64,000 nucleotides of DNA from Nitzschia sp. DOCU1 (GCA_951394045.1 OX596000.1:682001-746000), one strand, 5' to 3'; positions 32,215-43,180 are shown, numbered from the stretch's first letter. Numbers and translations: made by a program. Notes: generated by a model not told the origin, from the sequence alone.

Positions 32215-32842
32215 TCAGATGAAAGGGCAAGGTCTGAAGGGAACACCCAAATGGTCAATATGGATTTGACACCACTCGTTTGTGGTGGTGTCGTTGGGAC
32301 GGATGACGAATTACAATAAAAAGATCGAAAAGATCCCACAGAGCGTTAGAGAGCCGTTAGCTGATCGCTGGCGCGCCTGATGACCCGCTCGACTAACCAT
32401 GTCGTTGGGCACTGACGACGCTATGAAAGGGAACGGCCGCCTTGCTGGCCCTCGTCGAACGCCAAGGTAGTTGCTGTCACTAACTGGATAGTATGTACTC
32501 TAAAAGGTGATCGTTGGGAGGTTTCAAAAGTAGCCCGTCGGAACTTGTCGGAAGGGAAGAAGGAACCCCAAAACCAAACTCACCAAGAAGCTGCAGTTCA
32601 GGGCTTGGCGTTTTGCTACGCAGCAAAAAATCAGATCTACCGGTAGCTAGACAATCATGAAATCTACATCTGCAAAAGAAACATGATTCCTACATCTTGT
32701 AGGTACGGGTGTATGCAATGGATAGTTGTACCTCGAGACAAGGAAGGAATCGACGTTACGGAAGAAAAAAATGACGCCGTGGCATTCTCCCCAAATTTAT
32801 ACAGAGGCAGACGTCAATCGACACGACACAATTCACATATCT
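32215..32842. other. Intergenic region upstream of the ThiF-rhodanese gene
   Basis: About 630 bp contain the 5' flank of the ThiF-rhodanese gene and the 3' flank of the cupin gene, both minus-strand. The short plus-strand frames have no recognisable content. Confidence 0.4.
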
Positions 32843-33612
32843 TTACTTTGCTTTAGCAAACGCTGCCCCCAAGAATGCTCCAATGGCAACTCCAGTCGAC
32901 AGTATTAGTAGACCGCCTGCCCATCCAAATCCCGCGTCTTGTTGTTGCAACCACTGCTCATAGTCATTCTGAGGAACTAGCACCGAATGTCTTCCCGTCG
33001 ACGTGGACACCAAGGAATTTTGAACATCCACAATGTTTCGATAGGGATGATAATACCAGCAGCGCGATTCATTGGGTTGATCCCACCATTCGGCAATGAC
33101 CGAATCTTCCAAGAAATGAAGCAAATGGGGAGTATATTTTGGAATTTCAAAGGTTTCGTGTCGGTGATAAATTTTCTTGTCGGTGCCTGTGGGAGTTAAC
33201 ACCCATACTTCGACTACACCACTCAATACAAAATCGTACTTTGGTTCTGGATGCAAATAACCCGATCTCATGACCGACGCCTTGCTGGACAGCAAATTAA
33301 TGCGAATCCCGCCAACTCGAAGACGATCAATCGAACCACGATCATCGTTCTAAGAAAACAGGCAAAAGTGACGACGAGAAACAACAGCAAGGAAATCAAG
33401 CAAAAAGTCAGAACAGATCTATGCTCGCAGAACCATTGCTTTCTCATCGCGTGCTTCCCAGTCGCACTTACAAAGACTGATGGAACGGGCGCGTTGGCTA
33501 TTCTTCCTGGTCCCTCGGTAACATGAGGACTTTCCAAAATTGCGTCGGTACCCGTCGCCACCTGATCTGCAACGGTCGGATTCAGCGTCTGTTCGGCATG
33601 ACGAGGCGCCAT
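32843..33612 (-). CDS. Cupin-fold protein with C-terminal membrane anchor
   Basis: Exons 33612-33472 and 33349-32843 (122-nt GTAAGT...TAG intron, phase 0) give 215 residues. The middle part (RSGYLHPEPKYDFVLSGVVE, KIYHRHETFEIPKYTPH, EDSVIAEWW) has the spacing of a single small beta-barrel of the cupin type, with His residues that could bind a metal. One hydrophobic C-terminal helix (GGLLILSTGVAIGAFLGAAF, ending KAK) would anchor it to a membrane with the cupin in the cytosol or stroma. No function can be named. The 47-residue first exon is Thr/Val/Pro-rich and not a clear targeting sequence. Confidence 0.6.
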
Positions 33613-34593
33613 GGTGGTCGTTGTAGTTCTTAGAGTTTATGCCAAAGTCTGCAGGTTTGGTGTTGTTGGGGAGGATGGGGCGAAGAGATACAAGTGAGAA
33701 CGCGAAGCTTGCCCTTCCGACGATGATGATGCGTTCCATTTTTAGTTAGTAGGATGGTGACATCCCCTTTTTCTCCTTCCAGCCCCCCAACGCGCGAGCT
33801 GGATTTCCACCAATCAAAGTAAGTCATGCAAGTCAAAGATCCATTCTCAACGGCCATATCGACTTTCGCGCCTTGGAAGCAAGTATTGATCACAAGAAAA
33901 GATCTCAGGTTCTGTAGCTGGAAGTAGTAGAGGATCCAGTTTGTAATTGGGAAAGGAGACGACCATGATTGGAGGCGAATGAAATTATGTTCTTCTCCAA
34001 CCACACTCGAAGAGAGTCTCGGAGATGCCAATCATTTCGTGCAGTGTAGGAAGCAACGGTCGGCGCGATGGAGGGTACGGATCGTCGGCTCCGAGACGGG
34101 TTCGTTTCGGTGGAGGTGCAATGCAACTCCACTCTGACATGAACCAAATGGTAAAAAATTTCGCCGTGCCCGCCTCCCACTCCATGCTTCGGAGCCGCTA
34201 CAAGTGCAACTTTGGGGCTAATTTGATCTTCAAATTCAGTGCAATTCTAATGACGCACTCCGAAAGTGAACGTCCTGCCCATAGGGAATGGCTGCTCCTA
34301 CTATTCGGGTGGAGGGGGGTAGCACTTTCCCCACTCCGAAATGAGTCACACAATACAAGCACTTGAGGTGCTCGGAATAGAACTCGGTCTATCTACTCAT
34401 TCACTGCTGGGTCGAATGATGGATGCCTACCATGATGCCACTTTTCTCTTGCATGTCACAAATCATTTCTTCCTGCCTACCATCATCTCTACTTTGTTTC
34501 GACTACGAAGTGTTGGCTTGTCATAACCACAACAGCAGCAGCACCACTGCTTCCATAAGCTCTTGTTCTTTCTTGACAAACTCATCCAAAAAC
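33613..34593. other. Divergent intergenic region, cupin / hypothetical gene
   Basis: About 980 bp. Overlapping minus-strand frames at 33630-34185 include protein-like stretches (MEWEAGTAKFFTIWFMSEW; then ITNWILYYFQLQNLRSFLV in another frame). They might be two exons of a small gene, but I found no convincing splice pair. Otherwise nothing is recognised. Confidence 0.3.
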
Positions 34594-35439
34594 ATGGTAC
34601 ACTTGCGAGGACATCGATTCCAAAAAATGCCCACGACACCGGCACGGTCGTCGTCGACGGGTAGCAAGAACCAACTGGTAAAGGCGGTATCGCCCTTTGA
34701 TGAGCTCTTGTCGTGTCGCAAGACTTCTTGGTACCAAGATCCACACCAACAGCCATGTGGTGTCCATGTCAATGACGATGATGATGACGATCTAGTAGTC
34801 GGATCGTTTCCCTTTGATGAGATTGTCATTCCCAAAGTGACTCGTTGTCAAGAATCTGTCTGTCGTCCCACGACATTTGTTTGGGAAGAAGATAAACATC
34901 CTACTATTGTACAGGCTCGTGAACCGGAAGCCGTTTCTACACGTCGTGGTGGTCGTCGTGGTGGTAGTGGTCGTGAGGGACACCTGGCTGCTGCAAGACA
35001 CGACGAAGAGGAACCACGAGAAGACATTGGGACGGATCCTCGCTCCGGCGTACCCACTACCGTTATTGCAATACCCAAAACATTGGATGGTGGCGAAGCC
35101 GAAAGTGAGATTTCGTGCGAGTCGGGGGTGGATTCACGGACTTTGACTCCTTATCCCTCCTTTGACTCCAAGACTCGTGGTGGTGGAGGTACCACAATGA
35201 CCGCCAATGACTTGTACTACTTGGTTCAAGCTACTAGAAAACTGGAACAAATGCAGGATTGGCCCAGTGACGAAGATGTACCGCCTTTGTCCGTAGAATG
35301 TGAATGGGTCGAAGAGTTTGATCAGAAGAATAGTAATCTGATTCGCAAGAATGGTATGGCCATGATGATCTTGAAAGACTTGGACGAGACTCTATCGGGG
35401 CGTGGCAAGATAGTGATGATGACTCAAGGCGAAATTTAG
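34594..35439 (+). CDS. Hypothetical protein
   Basis: A single exon of about 281 residues from the ATG at 34594 (MVHLRGHRFQKMPTT). No known domain is evident. It has two similar short blocks, VSPFDELLSCRKTSWYQDP and GSFPFDEIVIPKVTRCQ, each 'xFPFDE' plus a basic/aromatic stretch, suggesting an internal short-motif repeat. There is also an Asp run (residues about 61-66, from a GAT/GAC repeat), an Arg/Gly patch (TRRGGRRGGSGREG), and a helical C-terminal part (TANDLYYLVQATRKLEQM). It is probably largely disordered and soluble. It is convergent with the GEN1-like gene, stop codons 35 bp apart. Confidence 0.5.
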   Translation: MVHLRGHRFQKMPTTPARSSSTGSKNQLVKAVSPFDELLSCRKTSWYQDPHQQPCGVHVNDDDDDDLVVGSFPFDEIVIPKVTRCQESVCRPTTFVWEEDKHPTIVQAREPEAVSTRRGGRRGGSGREGHLAAARHDEEEPREDIGTDPRSGVPTTVIAIPKTLDGGEAESEISCESGVDSRTLTPYPSFDSKTRGGGGTTMTANDLYYLVQATRKLEQMQDWPSDEDVPPLSVECEWVEEFDQKNSNLIRKNGMAMMILKDLDETLSGRGKIVMMTQGEI

Positions 35440-35474
35440 TATTGAATACAAATAATGAATAATAATATGAATGC

Positions 35475-38400
35475 TCAGAACCCGACGTATCCCTTCCACG
35501 TGTTGTCTTCATTCATCTCGGTATACAACTGAGCCAAGCGAGTCTTGTGCTCCAATTTCGCCAAGGCTGCTGCAACAATTTCACCTTCCTCCCTTCTCAG
35601 AGAAGAATCCCCGTTGTGAAATAAATCAAAGGATGGAGCTTGTATCAAGTTATTGGGAGGTTCGAAAAACGAAGGGTTCAACCACTGACAGCCCATATCC
35701 GAGCTAAATGATCTATCAGGTTGGAACGTATCAAAAGCCTCATAATGGTGCGGTGGTGGCTGGTTCTCATATACATTCTTGGTGGACGAAATTTTCCGGG
35801 GAGAACAGACGGTCCGGATCGACACACCAGCAAATGAATCGACCAAAAGGCTTTCATCCAGATTTGACGATGGAACGTTTGTAAATCCTTTAGCCATGGT
35901 GCACCTTTCCTGGTACTCGCGACTCGCCATGTCATTGCTGGAAGAAATGTCGTAGAAGTTCGTGAAATCAGCCGCCATGTATCCACCGATATGCGAAGAG
36001 TCGTAGGCTTGATCTTGTCGACGTGCTGGGGGAAAACATTCGAAGTCGTATCGATGATAGATTTCGTGACTCTGCTGCAGCGTTCCGTGGGAAGAGAATC
36101 GCTCGAGGAATTCTGTGTTCCGGCCATTACAAATGGGGACATTTCCTGCGATTGGTGGTGTGCCACCAGGAGCTCTGCATTTCGATCGCTTTAGCTGTGG
36201 GCTTACAAACTCACACGACGGGCTCGGCGGAGGAAGGCGACTCTCGTTGGGTATCTCGAAATAGTTATTCCCAGCGCCAATCGTTGCAGCTTCACGAATT
36301 TCGGGATCAAAACGCGTGTTCTCTTTCTCAGACTCGCAATCAAGTATTTCCATAGTCCACATCGGCAAAAGGGCGGGGCCAAGTGTGCGTTGGTGACATT
36401 CGTTGAGAATGCCTGGGCCGCCAAAGGCCACAGTTTCAAGTACATCAATCTCCGACATGTCCATTGTGGTTTTCTTCTCCGGCGTGAAGTCGTCCACTCC
36501 CATGACAAAGCTTGATCTTGGCAAGGTAGTCGGATTGACAGTAGTTACTTGAGATCCAAGAAAGTACAGGTGACCAGGCGAAAGGAACATTTTGTAGGGG
36601 CTTTCAGATTGATTCCTAACCGTGAATCCCTGGTGGAAACCTCCTGTCGAAAGCGTCGAAACAGTGTCAATAGAATCTTCTTCGTTTGTAGCGTCGTTCG
36701 ACTTAAGCAAGAAGGATTTTGGGGCGGAGGCTTCTAGCAACCTTTCCACATCATCGCCCATCATGTGGTGCCCTTGAAGACATCCTTCCACAGTCTTGTT
36801 GTGTTCGGAAAGTGTAGTCTTGCACACGGGGATGAATCCCCTTCGAGCTCTCGAGTTGACTTTCCCTCTACCCGCTTGACGCCCGCTGCTAGATTCAAGC
36901 TGTGGGTGCATCTGGAGACTTTCCAAAAATGCCTTTCGTTTCTCCTGCTCGGCGTTGCCCTGCTTCATGCGTTCCTTCTGCATCGACGTAAATTTCTCAA
37001 CGATTTCAGGAAATTGTTTTTTGACCATGGTCTGTTCTTCAGTAGTGGAGAACTCGAATTCATCGATTGGATTTCCTTCCCGGTCCGTAGTAGTTGCATT
37101 TATTTTCCAGGATATTTCGTAGCAAGCCACACCAGAGCGTGTGATGGATTTGACAATCTCTGTCGGAATCGGCCTATTCTTGTTGGAATGCATCAGCCTC
37201 AAGGATCGACTCCCTGCGAGTGCAGGAGTGTTTTGGCGAAGAGCGGAAAATTCTGATCTTGCCATCAATCGAGACAAGGATTGCAAAACATATGAGCGAC
37301 TCTCTGCACGGCTGCGTCCTCGTACAACCAGAGACGAGTCTAGAAGGCCTTGTAGGTCCGGAGATTTCATCACGATGTCCTTTGCGGACATGTTGAGGAA
37401 GAGGAGGGGAACTTGATCATCATTCGGCAGGCAATAGACACGCGCAATAGACTCCGGGTCGAACCGTGTTCCTAACGCCAAAGCTTTCTCTCGAAGCGAC
37501 TTTCTGAACTTTCCTCCTTGCGACAGCTGAAAGCAAGGTTCCCCAGGCTCCGTGCCACAAACCTTGCAACCATTCTTGAGGTGATCAGACTTCGAACCGG
37601 CGTGGTAGCACATCGAACACTTCTTTCCGGTAGCAACCGAGAGTGCAGTCCCTGATTGAGCTTTTGCTGCCCTTGCCCATGATGAGAGCTCATCAAAAGC
37701 AGCTGTCTCGGCTTTCAGAGGATTATCAAGTTGACACTTTCTCACAAATCGAAGGGCCTTCCGGCATCCCACCTTGGGAAGACCACTGCCGACGACATCG
37801 CTTCCAGTGAGAATTGCGAAGGCGATGAGATCAGTTCGACTCAACTTGACGTTCTCAGTTGGAGGCGAGTCTCTGTTGAGTTTTACAGCGACTTGGTCGC
37901 TATCGTCGTCGTCGAGGCATGCTACCAAGGACTCGGAATCATACCGCATGATGGCGCCGTTGTGTAGATTTTCGTTCGAAAACTTCGTGTATAATACCTT
38001 TGCACCAAAAAGGAAACAGTCGCCATCATTGGTGATTACTCCGTCAACAATTCCTTTCTGATTCAACAAGGCGCAAAGAGCCTCAGCCTCTGCTTTCGCT
38101 CGAACGATTGGAACGCCAAGAAAGTTGAACAATTCTTCGCATCGTCTGCAAGCGCGCCAAAAGGGAGTCCCGCTTCGTCTTTTCCGCAATTCGTCTCTTT
38201 CTCCTTCACCTCGTAGTCTCCGTTTACCGTCAATTACACCGACGAGCTTGACACCCAGACTCAACAGCTTCAACGTTCGCGCGAATACGAGGTGCATCGT
38301 CGGGTCGGAATGATTCTCGGCCATCGCCGATGAGCTGAGCGACTCACAGATCCATATCGATAAATCGATAGCAAGAGTTGGAGGCCGAGAAGCTGACCGC

Positions 38401-38522
38401 TGGTTGAAGTTCCATGGGTTTCTCACATTTTTCAACTGCTGATGGTCCAACAACTTTTCGGCTCCAACTGGACTGCCGCATCCGGCGCGATCCAATGCTC
38501 TCCAAAGCGAAGCAACTGTCAT
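35475..38522 (-). CDS. GEN1/Yen1-like XPG-family structure-specific nuclease
   Basis: A single exon of 1,015 residues from the ATG at 38522, where MTVASLWRAL matches the family's MGVxxLW start; the open frame continues 18 codons further upstream without features. The XPG N domain has LAIDLSIWICES. The I domain has PIVRAKAEAEALCALLNQKG and VITNDGDCFLFG, carrying the metal-binding acids. A helix-hairpin-helix region follows (FAILTGSDVVGSGLPKVGC). Members cut Holliday junctions and flaps in the nucleus. Just after it sits a zinc-finger-like insert, CSMCYHAGSKSDHLKNGCKVCG. A chromodomain-like stretch may follow (ACYEISWKINATTTDREGNP). The last 450 residues are low-complexity, probably a regulatory tail. 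GEN1 rather than FEN1 or EXO1 is my best reading from size and layout. Confidence 0.78.
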   Translation of the reverse strand: MTVASLWRALDRAGCGSPVGAEKLLDHQQLKNVRNPWNFNQRSASRPPTLAIDLSIWICESLSSSAMAENHSDPTMHLVFARTLKLLSLGVKLVGVIDGKRRLRGEGERDELRKRRSGTPFWRACRRCEELFNFLGVPIVRAKAEAEALCALLNQKGIVDGVITNDGDCFLFGAKVLYTKFSNENLHNGAIMRYDSESLVACLDDDDSDQVAVKLNRDSPPTENVKLSRTDLIAFAILTGSDVVGSGLPKVGCRKALRFVRKCQLDNPLKAETAAFDELSSWARAAKAQSGTALSVATGKKCSMCYHAGSKSDHLKNGCKVCGTEPGEPCFQLSQGGKFRKSLREKALALGTRFDPESIARVYCLPNDDQVPLLFLNMSAKDIVMKSPDLQGLLDSSLVVRGRSRAESRSYVLQSLSRLMARSEFSALRQNTPALAGSRSLRLMHSNKNRPIPTEIVKSITRSGVACYEISWKINATTTDREGNPIDEFEFSTTEEQTMVKKQFPEIVEKFTSMQKERMKQGNAEQEKRKAFLESLQMHPQLESSSGRQAGRGKVNSRARRGFIPVCKTTLSEHNKTVEGCLQGHHMMGDDVERLLEASAPKSFLLKSNDATNEEDSIDTVSTLSTGGFHQGFTVRNQSESPYKMFLSPGHLYFLGSQVTTVNPTTLPRSSFVMGVDDFTPEKKTTMDMSEIDVLETVAFGGPGILNECHQRTLGPALLPMWTMEILDCESEKENTRFDPEIREAATIGAGNNYFEIPNESRLPPPSPSCEFVSPQLKRSKCRAPGGTPPIAGNVPICNGRNTEFLERFSSHGTLQQSHEIYHRYDFECFPPARRQDQAYDSSHIGGYMAADFTNFYDISSSNDMASREYQERCTMAKGFTNVPSSNLDESLLVDSFAGVSIRTVCSPRKISSTKNVYENQPPPHHYEAFDTFQPDRSFSSDMGCQWLNPSFFEPPNNLIQAPSFDLFHNGDSSLRREEGEIVAAALAKLEHKTRLAQLYTEMNEDNTWKGYVGF

Positions 38523-38976
38523 GTCTCGTCTATCGGATGCTTCAAAAGCTTTCACTAACAGCCTTTTGCAAATCAATTGGTACGTAATGATCCACTAACC
38601 TCAGATCGTTTGGTCTTTGAAAAATGATGCATGTAGGACTGCTTTCGTCGTTTTGTGACCGAAGGAGGTTGCATGTTTTCGTGATTTTTCCACAAACGCA
38701 ATCAAATTTCCGAACAGCCGCCACGCGCGCGCCGGGCCTCCTGATACAATTTCGCGCGAATCGGAAAATTTAGTCCATCGAGTCGTAGGTTTTCCTTTCA
38801 GGACCGAAATCAAAAGTATGTTGTCTCTATTTTTGGCTCCCGGGTTGCAAACAGAATCATGATATGTCTTCTGTACTTGAGTTGAGGACCAGAAGGGTTG
38901 TGATTGCTTGTAGAACTATCGTTTCAAGAGCTCGTTTTGTAAATAGCTAAGTAGTCGATTGGCTGCCACTGTTTTT
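38523..38976. other. Intergenic region upstream of GEN1-like gene
   Basis: About 450 bp contain the GEN1-like 5' flank and the 3' flank of the next minus-strand gene. No gene or repeat is seen; a CG-rich CGCGCGC run lies near 38725. Confidence 0.4.
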
Positions 38977-40577
38977 CTACATTTCTACGTCCACACGAAG
39001 CTTCGGCTGGATGCGTAGAAGTGGTGGTCTTACACCACCGAACTGTGCAATCGTTTGTGGGTCGTCGGCGTCATTGTGAATACCGAAGATAATACTGTTC
39101 CCTCCAAGTTGGTAGGATGCAAAACCCTGGAGACTTCCAAACCCGTCGGGCCGCAGCACAGTTACAAGATCGAGCCCAAAGTCGATTGATCGTTGGCCCG
39201 GCTTCTTTTCCTTGCTGGTAGCTCTGGTGATCTTCTTTTGTCTCTTGACCTGGGCTGCTGGGCTGTCCGAGAAACTCATGACTTCGTCCGTGAGATTGCT
39301 TTCCATTTCCCGACACGCCTTTGCTTTGGATAGCCCCAAAGATGGAACCTCGAGATCGCTCATGGTAGAATCAAAAGAAAAAGAGGCCGCTCGCATTGCC
39401 GCAGCATACTCGCTGGGGGCATCCTCGGGAGGTACGTCGAGCTTTTTCAAAAGCTGAGCTCGAAGTTTCTTGACGGTAGACTTTCCCAAATTGATAACCT
39501 GCGCGTCGAAGACTTCGCGGATCGAAGAATCGACAAGGCTGGCAAGCTGGGAACGCATTTCCAGCCTGTACGGTGCAACCAAAGGAAGCCCGGCTGCAGC
39601 CAACGTCTCGGAGTCGAAGCTCCCCAGCACTCTCTTTCGCAAGGTCTCGGCGTCCGTGCCAAATCCTTCGACCCACAAGCCTCGTGCTACCCGATTCTTC
39701 CATGCGATGATCCTTGCCCGTGCAGTGCGAGCGTACTTGGAATAAGCGTTACCTACAGCAACAAAAGCTTGGGCCACATGAGGTGGATCCAAGGCGACCG
39801 ACGCGATTCCCGAAGCCCGGACTCGTTCGTGGGCATCCTCAAGGGCAGAGGCAAGCGTGGTTTCTCCGTCGGCATTTCCAGCAGCCGATTCGCGTGCTAA
39901 CTCCAACGCCTGTGCATGGAAATGGACAAGAAGGGATAATAAGACAATAGAAGGGAGGTAGCAATACATGAATTCAAGATCCTTACCTCCTTGGCCCCTG
40001 CCTCATCCGTGACAGAGACAACGCTAACGTCGTAAAAGTCGGCAAAGGAAAACTTTCCTTCATTCTCTGCCGCAGTTGCATCGAATAGGGCCTTGGTCTC
40101 AGCTCGAAGAGCAGACTCTGCGGATCCGTCAATTTCGCCCTTGATGCACAAGACTAGCGTCTGCTTGGTGCTGCTTTCCAGGGCGATTCTTGCCCGGAAA
40201 AGCGCAGTGAGCGTCCTAGCGTGGCGAGAATTTCTCCATCCAGCTTCCACATCTCCTTCCGTGATACCATCCACTACGATTGCTCCCGAAACCACGGAGC
40301 ACGTTGCGAGAGCGCTTCGTTCCACCGGGGAAGTTCCACTCAGGGTCGCTCCCCGGCAAGCTAGACAAGGAGGATCATCCGATTCCAGAGAAAGTACGTC
40401 ATCGGAAGTACTGAGAAAGGATTTGGTGCCAGGACTCGAAATCACCGAAACGACACCACTGGCAGTCGAGATTGCCGGGATTTTCAGTCGCAGACCCCCA
40501 GAGGAATCCATTAGCAGGTTGCCCGACTCGGCCGATGCCAATAGCGACAACAACAAGAATATCGACCTCATTGTCAT
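38977..40577 (-). CDS. Secreted protein of unknown function
   Basis: Exons 40577-39987 and 39909-38977 (77-nt GTAAGG...CAG intron, phase 0) give about 507 residues. The ATG at 40577 starts a clear signal peptide (MTMRSIFLLLSLLASAES). An alpha/beta region follows, with SALATCSVVSGAIVVDGIT and LVLCIKGEID, then FADFYDVSVVSV. A long helical half contains KYARTARARIIAWKNRVARG, and a beta-rich C-terminus ends LLRIQPKLRVDVEM. The layout faintly recalls RHD3/Sey1-type large GTPases, with a helical bundle after a GTPase-like core, but no P-loop is visible, so I do not assign it. The second half is Ala-rich and basic. The location is ER/secretory or, if a transit peptide follows, plastid. Confidence 0.6.
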
Positions 40578-41085
40578 TGTGAAACGTAATGGAGCAAGGG
40601 CGTCTGAAATAAGCCAACCTGATTCCTTCACTAAAGCTGTACCTCTTGGTTAACAAAAGGTTGGCGGGGTGTATGTCTTAGAGGGCCCTACGGTACCGCC
40701 ATTGCCAAGGTTGGAGGGGAAGCCCATCAACCATGACGGATCCGATGCCAAGTGGCATCCAAAAAGCAGCACGCTTCATCATGGGGCGAGGAAATCCTCC
40801 AAGTGGAACCCCTCAGTTTGCGCCCTTCGTCCGTCCGTGTGTCGTAATAGTGTTGTTGCCAAAGGATACGACACATCCGACCAATTCACCTTTTGATTCT
40901 GATGAATGAATGAATCGAATCAATCGATCGAAGAAGAATCGAAGATTGTTGATCATCTGCTGTGCGCGCGCTGCGCATCCCGTCCGAATACCTCGAATAC
41001 CCCCACAAGAGCGATGAGGGTCTGCAGAACATGGCCGCCGACCATGGCACGAACTTAACGACACAAAAAGGTAAATAGCCAAAAA
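40578..41085. promoter_or_regulatory. Divergent upstream region
   Basis: About 500 bp lie between divergent signal-peptide and signal-anchor genes. A degenerate GAAT/GATC-rich patch (about 40895-40945) is the only notable feature. Confidence 0.35.
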
Positions 41086-42042
41086 ATGAAGAAACTACGT
41101 GTCCGCAGAGCGATAAAGTCACTGTCACTGTTTATCTTGGCTTGGGGGGTTGTGGAGGCAGCATCAGGGCTAATACGACTGCCACAATGGTTGCCGCCGT
41201 CGGAGGACCCCGTCAATGCTACAGAATCATCATCATCGGACCTAACAGCAGTGGATCTTGGATCATGGGAACCTTCCGACCAATGGATCGAATCTTGTGT
41301 TCAACGGCAAAACGAAACAAGCAGGACCTATGAACGCTACAGTGTCACATGGCCACGCTATCGGTTGGGTGATTGTGTCAGAATGTGCTTTGATTGCCAT
41401 CTCACTGTACGAGCCAGCCAATTCAAAGAATTATCCATTGCCGGAGAATATTGGTATAACGTTTGCCAGAAAACTGCCGACAGAGCCAAAGGGAACAACC
41501 TCACGTTTCTGGACGATCTCTTTCATCGCTATGAAAGGATCAACCCATATCCTTACGACACGTCGTGGTCAACGCCCGAGGAGGATGAGCTGGTCATACA
41601 TTTGCGCGTTGGAGACGTTATGGGAATTCCCAAATATGTCGGAAATAATGCTTCTGTGATCCAAATGCTTCGAAACGGCCTAGACATAACGCAGTGCTGT
41701 GGAGGCATTGGAAGCATACGTGAATACCTTTCCATTATTCAAAAGTCAGGTTTGACCAAAGTGGTCCTCAAAGGCGGCTCTCACATACCCGCACCATGGC
41801 CCAAATCAAGAATCTATACGCAGTGTTTGGCCGATGCCATTCGTACCGCGGGTTACAACTTGACGACAAAAGTCGACGGAGAAGACAACCCGGACCAAGA
41901 CTTTTATTACATGTCGCATGCCAAGTACTTTGTACAAGCAACTGGTGGTTACAGTGAATTGATAGCCACGCTGGTGAAACGGTGGGGAGGGACGGTACTG
42001 GAAAGAGAGTTTTATCCTACAAATAATCTAACAAATTTTTAA
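41086..42042 (+). CDS. Type II membrane glycosyltransferase-like protein
   Basis: A single exon of 318 residues. A basic N-terminus (MKKLRVRRAIK) and hydrophobic segment (SLSLFILAWGVVEAA) form a signal anchor, placing the rest in the Golgi or ER lumen. Six N-glycosylation sequons (NAT, NET, NLT, NAS, NLT, NLT) and paired Cys fit a luminal enzyme. ELVIHLRVGDVMG (about 168-180) matches the HxRxGD donor-binding loop of fucosyltransferase-fold enzymes (GT11/GT23-like), and DFYYMSHAKYFVQATGGYSE (about 272-291) matches their C-terminal 'SNAxxFxxSGGGFSxLI' block. The sugar donor is not certain. It is shorter than classical fucosyltransferases but appears complete. Confidence 0.65.
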   Translation: MKKLRVRRAIKSLSLFILAWGVVEAASGLIRLPQWLPPSEDPVNATESSSSDLTAVDLGSWEPSDQWIESCVQRQNETSRTYERYSVTWPRYRLGDCVRMCFDCHLTVRASQFKELSIAGEYWYNVCQKTADRAKGNNLTFLDDLFHRYERINPYPYDTSWSTPEEDELVIHLRVGDVMGIPKYVGNNASVIQMLRNGLDITQCCGGIGSIREYLSIIQKSGLTKVVLKGGSHIPAPWPKSRIYTQCLADAIRTAGYNLTTKVDGEDNPDQDFYYMSHAKYFVQATGGYSELIATLVKRWGGTVLEREFYPTNNLTNF

Positions 42043-42634
42043 GCATAGATTTCTCCCGGTTCACTTTGCAGTTCACTTTGCTCATGTGTCGCTTCATCTA
42101 TTGCTTCTATCATGCCACCTCGAGCCCCTCCCTCTCCTTGACAATATATAGCCAAAGCCGCTTGACGCCTTTTTGTTCAAAGTCGTGCGTGTGACTTCAC
42201 GAGCCTCTTTGTTGTTCTACACCCGGCAGCGTGGTGTCATGCCGCATCATAAGTCCGTTCCTGCTCTCACCGAAAAAAACTGCTGCCACCAAAACCCATA
42301 CAGTAATCCTGCACTTGCAGTGTGATATGAGCAGATTTCCCTCCGTCCATTCGAAGGAAGAGCGGATAGACCTTTTTTGAAGGTAGACTGACTAGCTGTA
42401 TTCTTCTACAGCTGGTGTTGTCTTTGGTACCGCACGGCTACTGTCACAAGAATGGTTATATGTTCAAGAATCCTCACAAATTCTAGAGAGAGTGACTCAC
42501 TACAGCAGTCTAGTTGGTTCGACCCAGCATAAACTAATAATTCTTTGATGCGAAAAAGCCGCCAAAGCCACGCAAAGCTCCACTTATCGATGCCTCGCAT
42601 TTGGGGAGAAGCCACTCTTTCCAGAAGGATATAC
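42043..42634. other. Convergent intergenic region
   Basis: About 590 bp lie between the stop codons of two convergent genes. No gene, RNA or repeat was recognised; it is longer than the 35-115 bp typical of convergent pairs here. Confidence 0.4.
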
Positions 42635-43180
42635 CTAGTCAACACGTTCTAGATATTGTATCGGATACCATCCAATCGATCCCGGCCGATCCGACGCTGG
42701 ATTTCGACATAAATGATATGCTCGATTGGGACCAATCTCGGCTTCCAAGATTTCTACTACGTCACCAACGCCCACATGTCTCAGCATTTTGGTCCCATCT
42801 AGACTGGGTTCCATGTGCGCGATGCGGCATTGAAACAAGGTTGGAAGTGACGTGTCCCAAGTCGCTTGGTTTTCTTGATTGGCCTCTTCTTGCATCAAGT
42901 ACAACATGCGACGATGTTCTTCGGCCTCGCGTTCTTGACGGTATTGAAGGATTTGATCAATCGTTACAAGTCCCAAGAGTGCCCATCCCAGTCCAATCAG
43001 AATGCCGCCACCTCTACGCTGCTGTTGTTCAGGTGCCGATGACGACTCTTTTGCCGAGGAAAAGAATCTTTTGTGGTTGTTGTTGCGGATGCAAGGTGGT
43101 GTTTGTGACGTGCGAATTCTTGGCAGTGGTCTCCTTCGGCCGACTGCTGGAAGGGAGCGAACTGCGACGTTCCTCCACAT
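42635..43180 (-). CDS. Small membrane protein with SH3-like C-terminus, likely mitochondrial
   Basis: A single exon of 181 residues. The N-terminal 45 residues are Arg-rich without acids (MWRNVAVRSLPAVGRRRPLP, then NHKRFFSSA), a good mitochondrial presequence. One transmembrane helix (GGILIGLGWALLGLVTIDQI) precedes a charged helix (YRQEREAEEHRRMLYLMQEE). The C-terminal 70 residues (CRIAHMEPSLDGTKMLRHVG, GDVVEILEAEIGP, GSIGWYPIQYLERV) have the strand pattern and final W-P-xx-Y/L of an SH3-like barrel. The function is unknown. The GC-poor Gln run comes from a CAA/CAG repeat. Confidence 0.6.
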   Translation of the reverse strand: MWRNVAVRSLPAVGRRRPLPRIRTSQTPPCIRNNNHKRFFSSAKESSSAPEQQQRRGGGILIGLGWALLGLVTIDQILQYRQEREAEEHRRMLYLMQEEANQENQATWDTSLPTLFQCRIAHMEPSLDGTKMLRHVGVGDVVEILEAEIGPNRAYHLCRNPASDRPGSIGWYPIQYLERVD

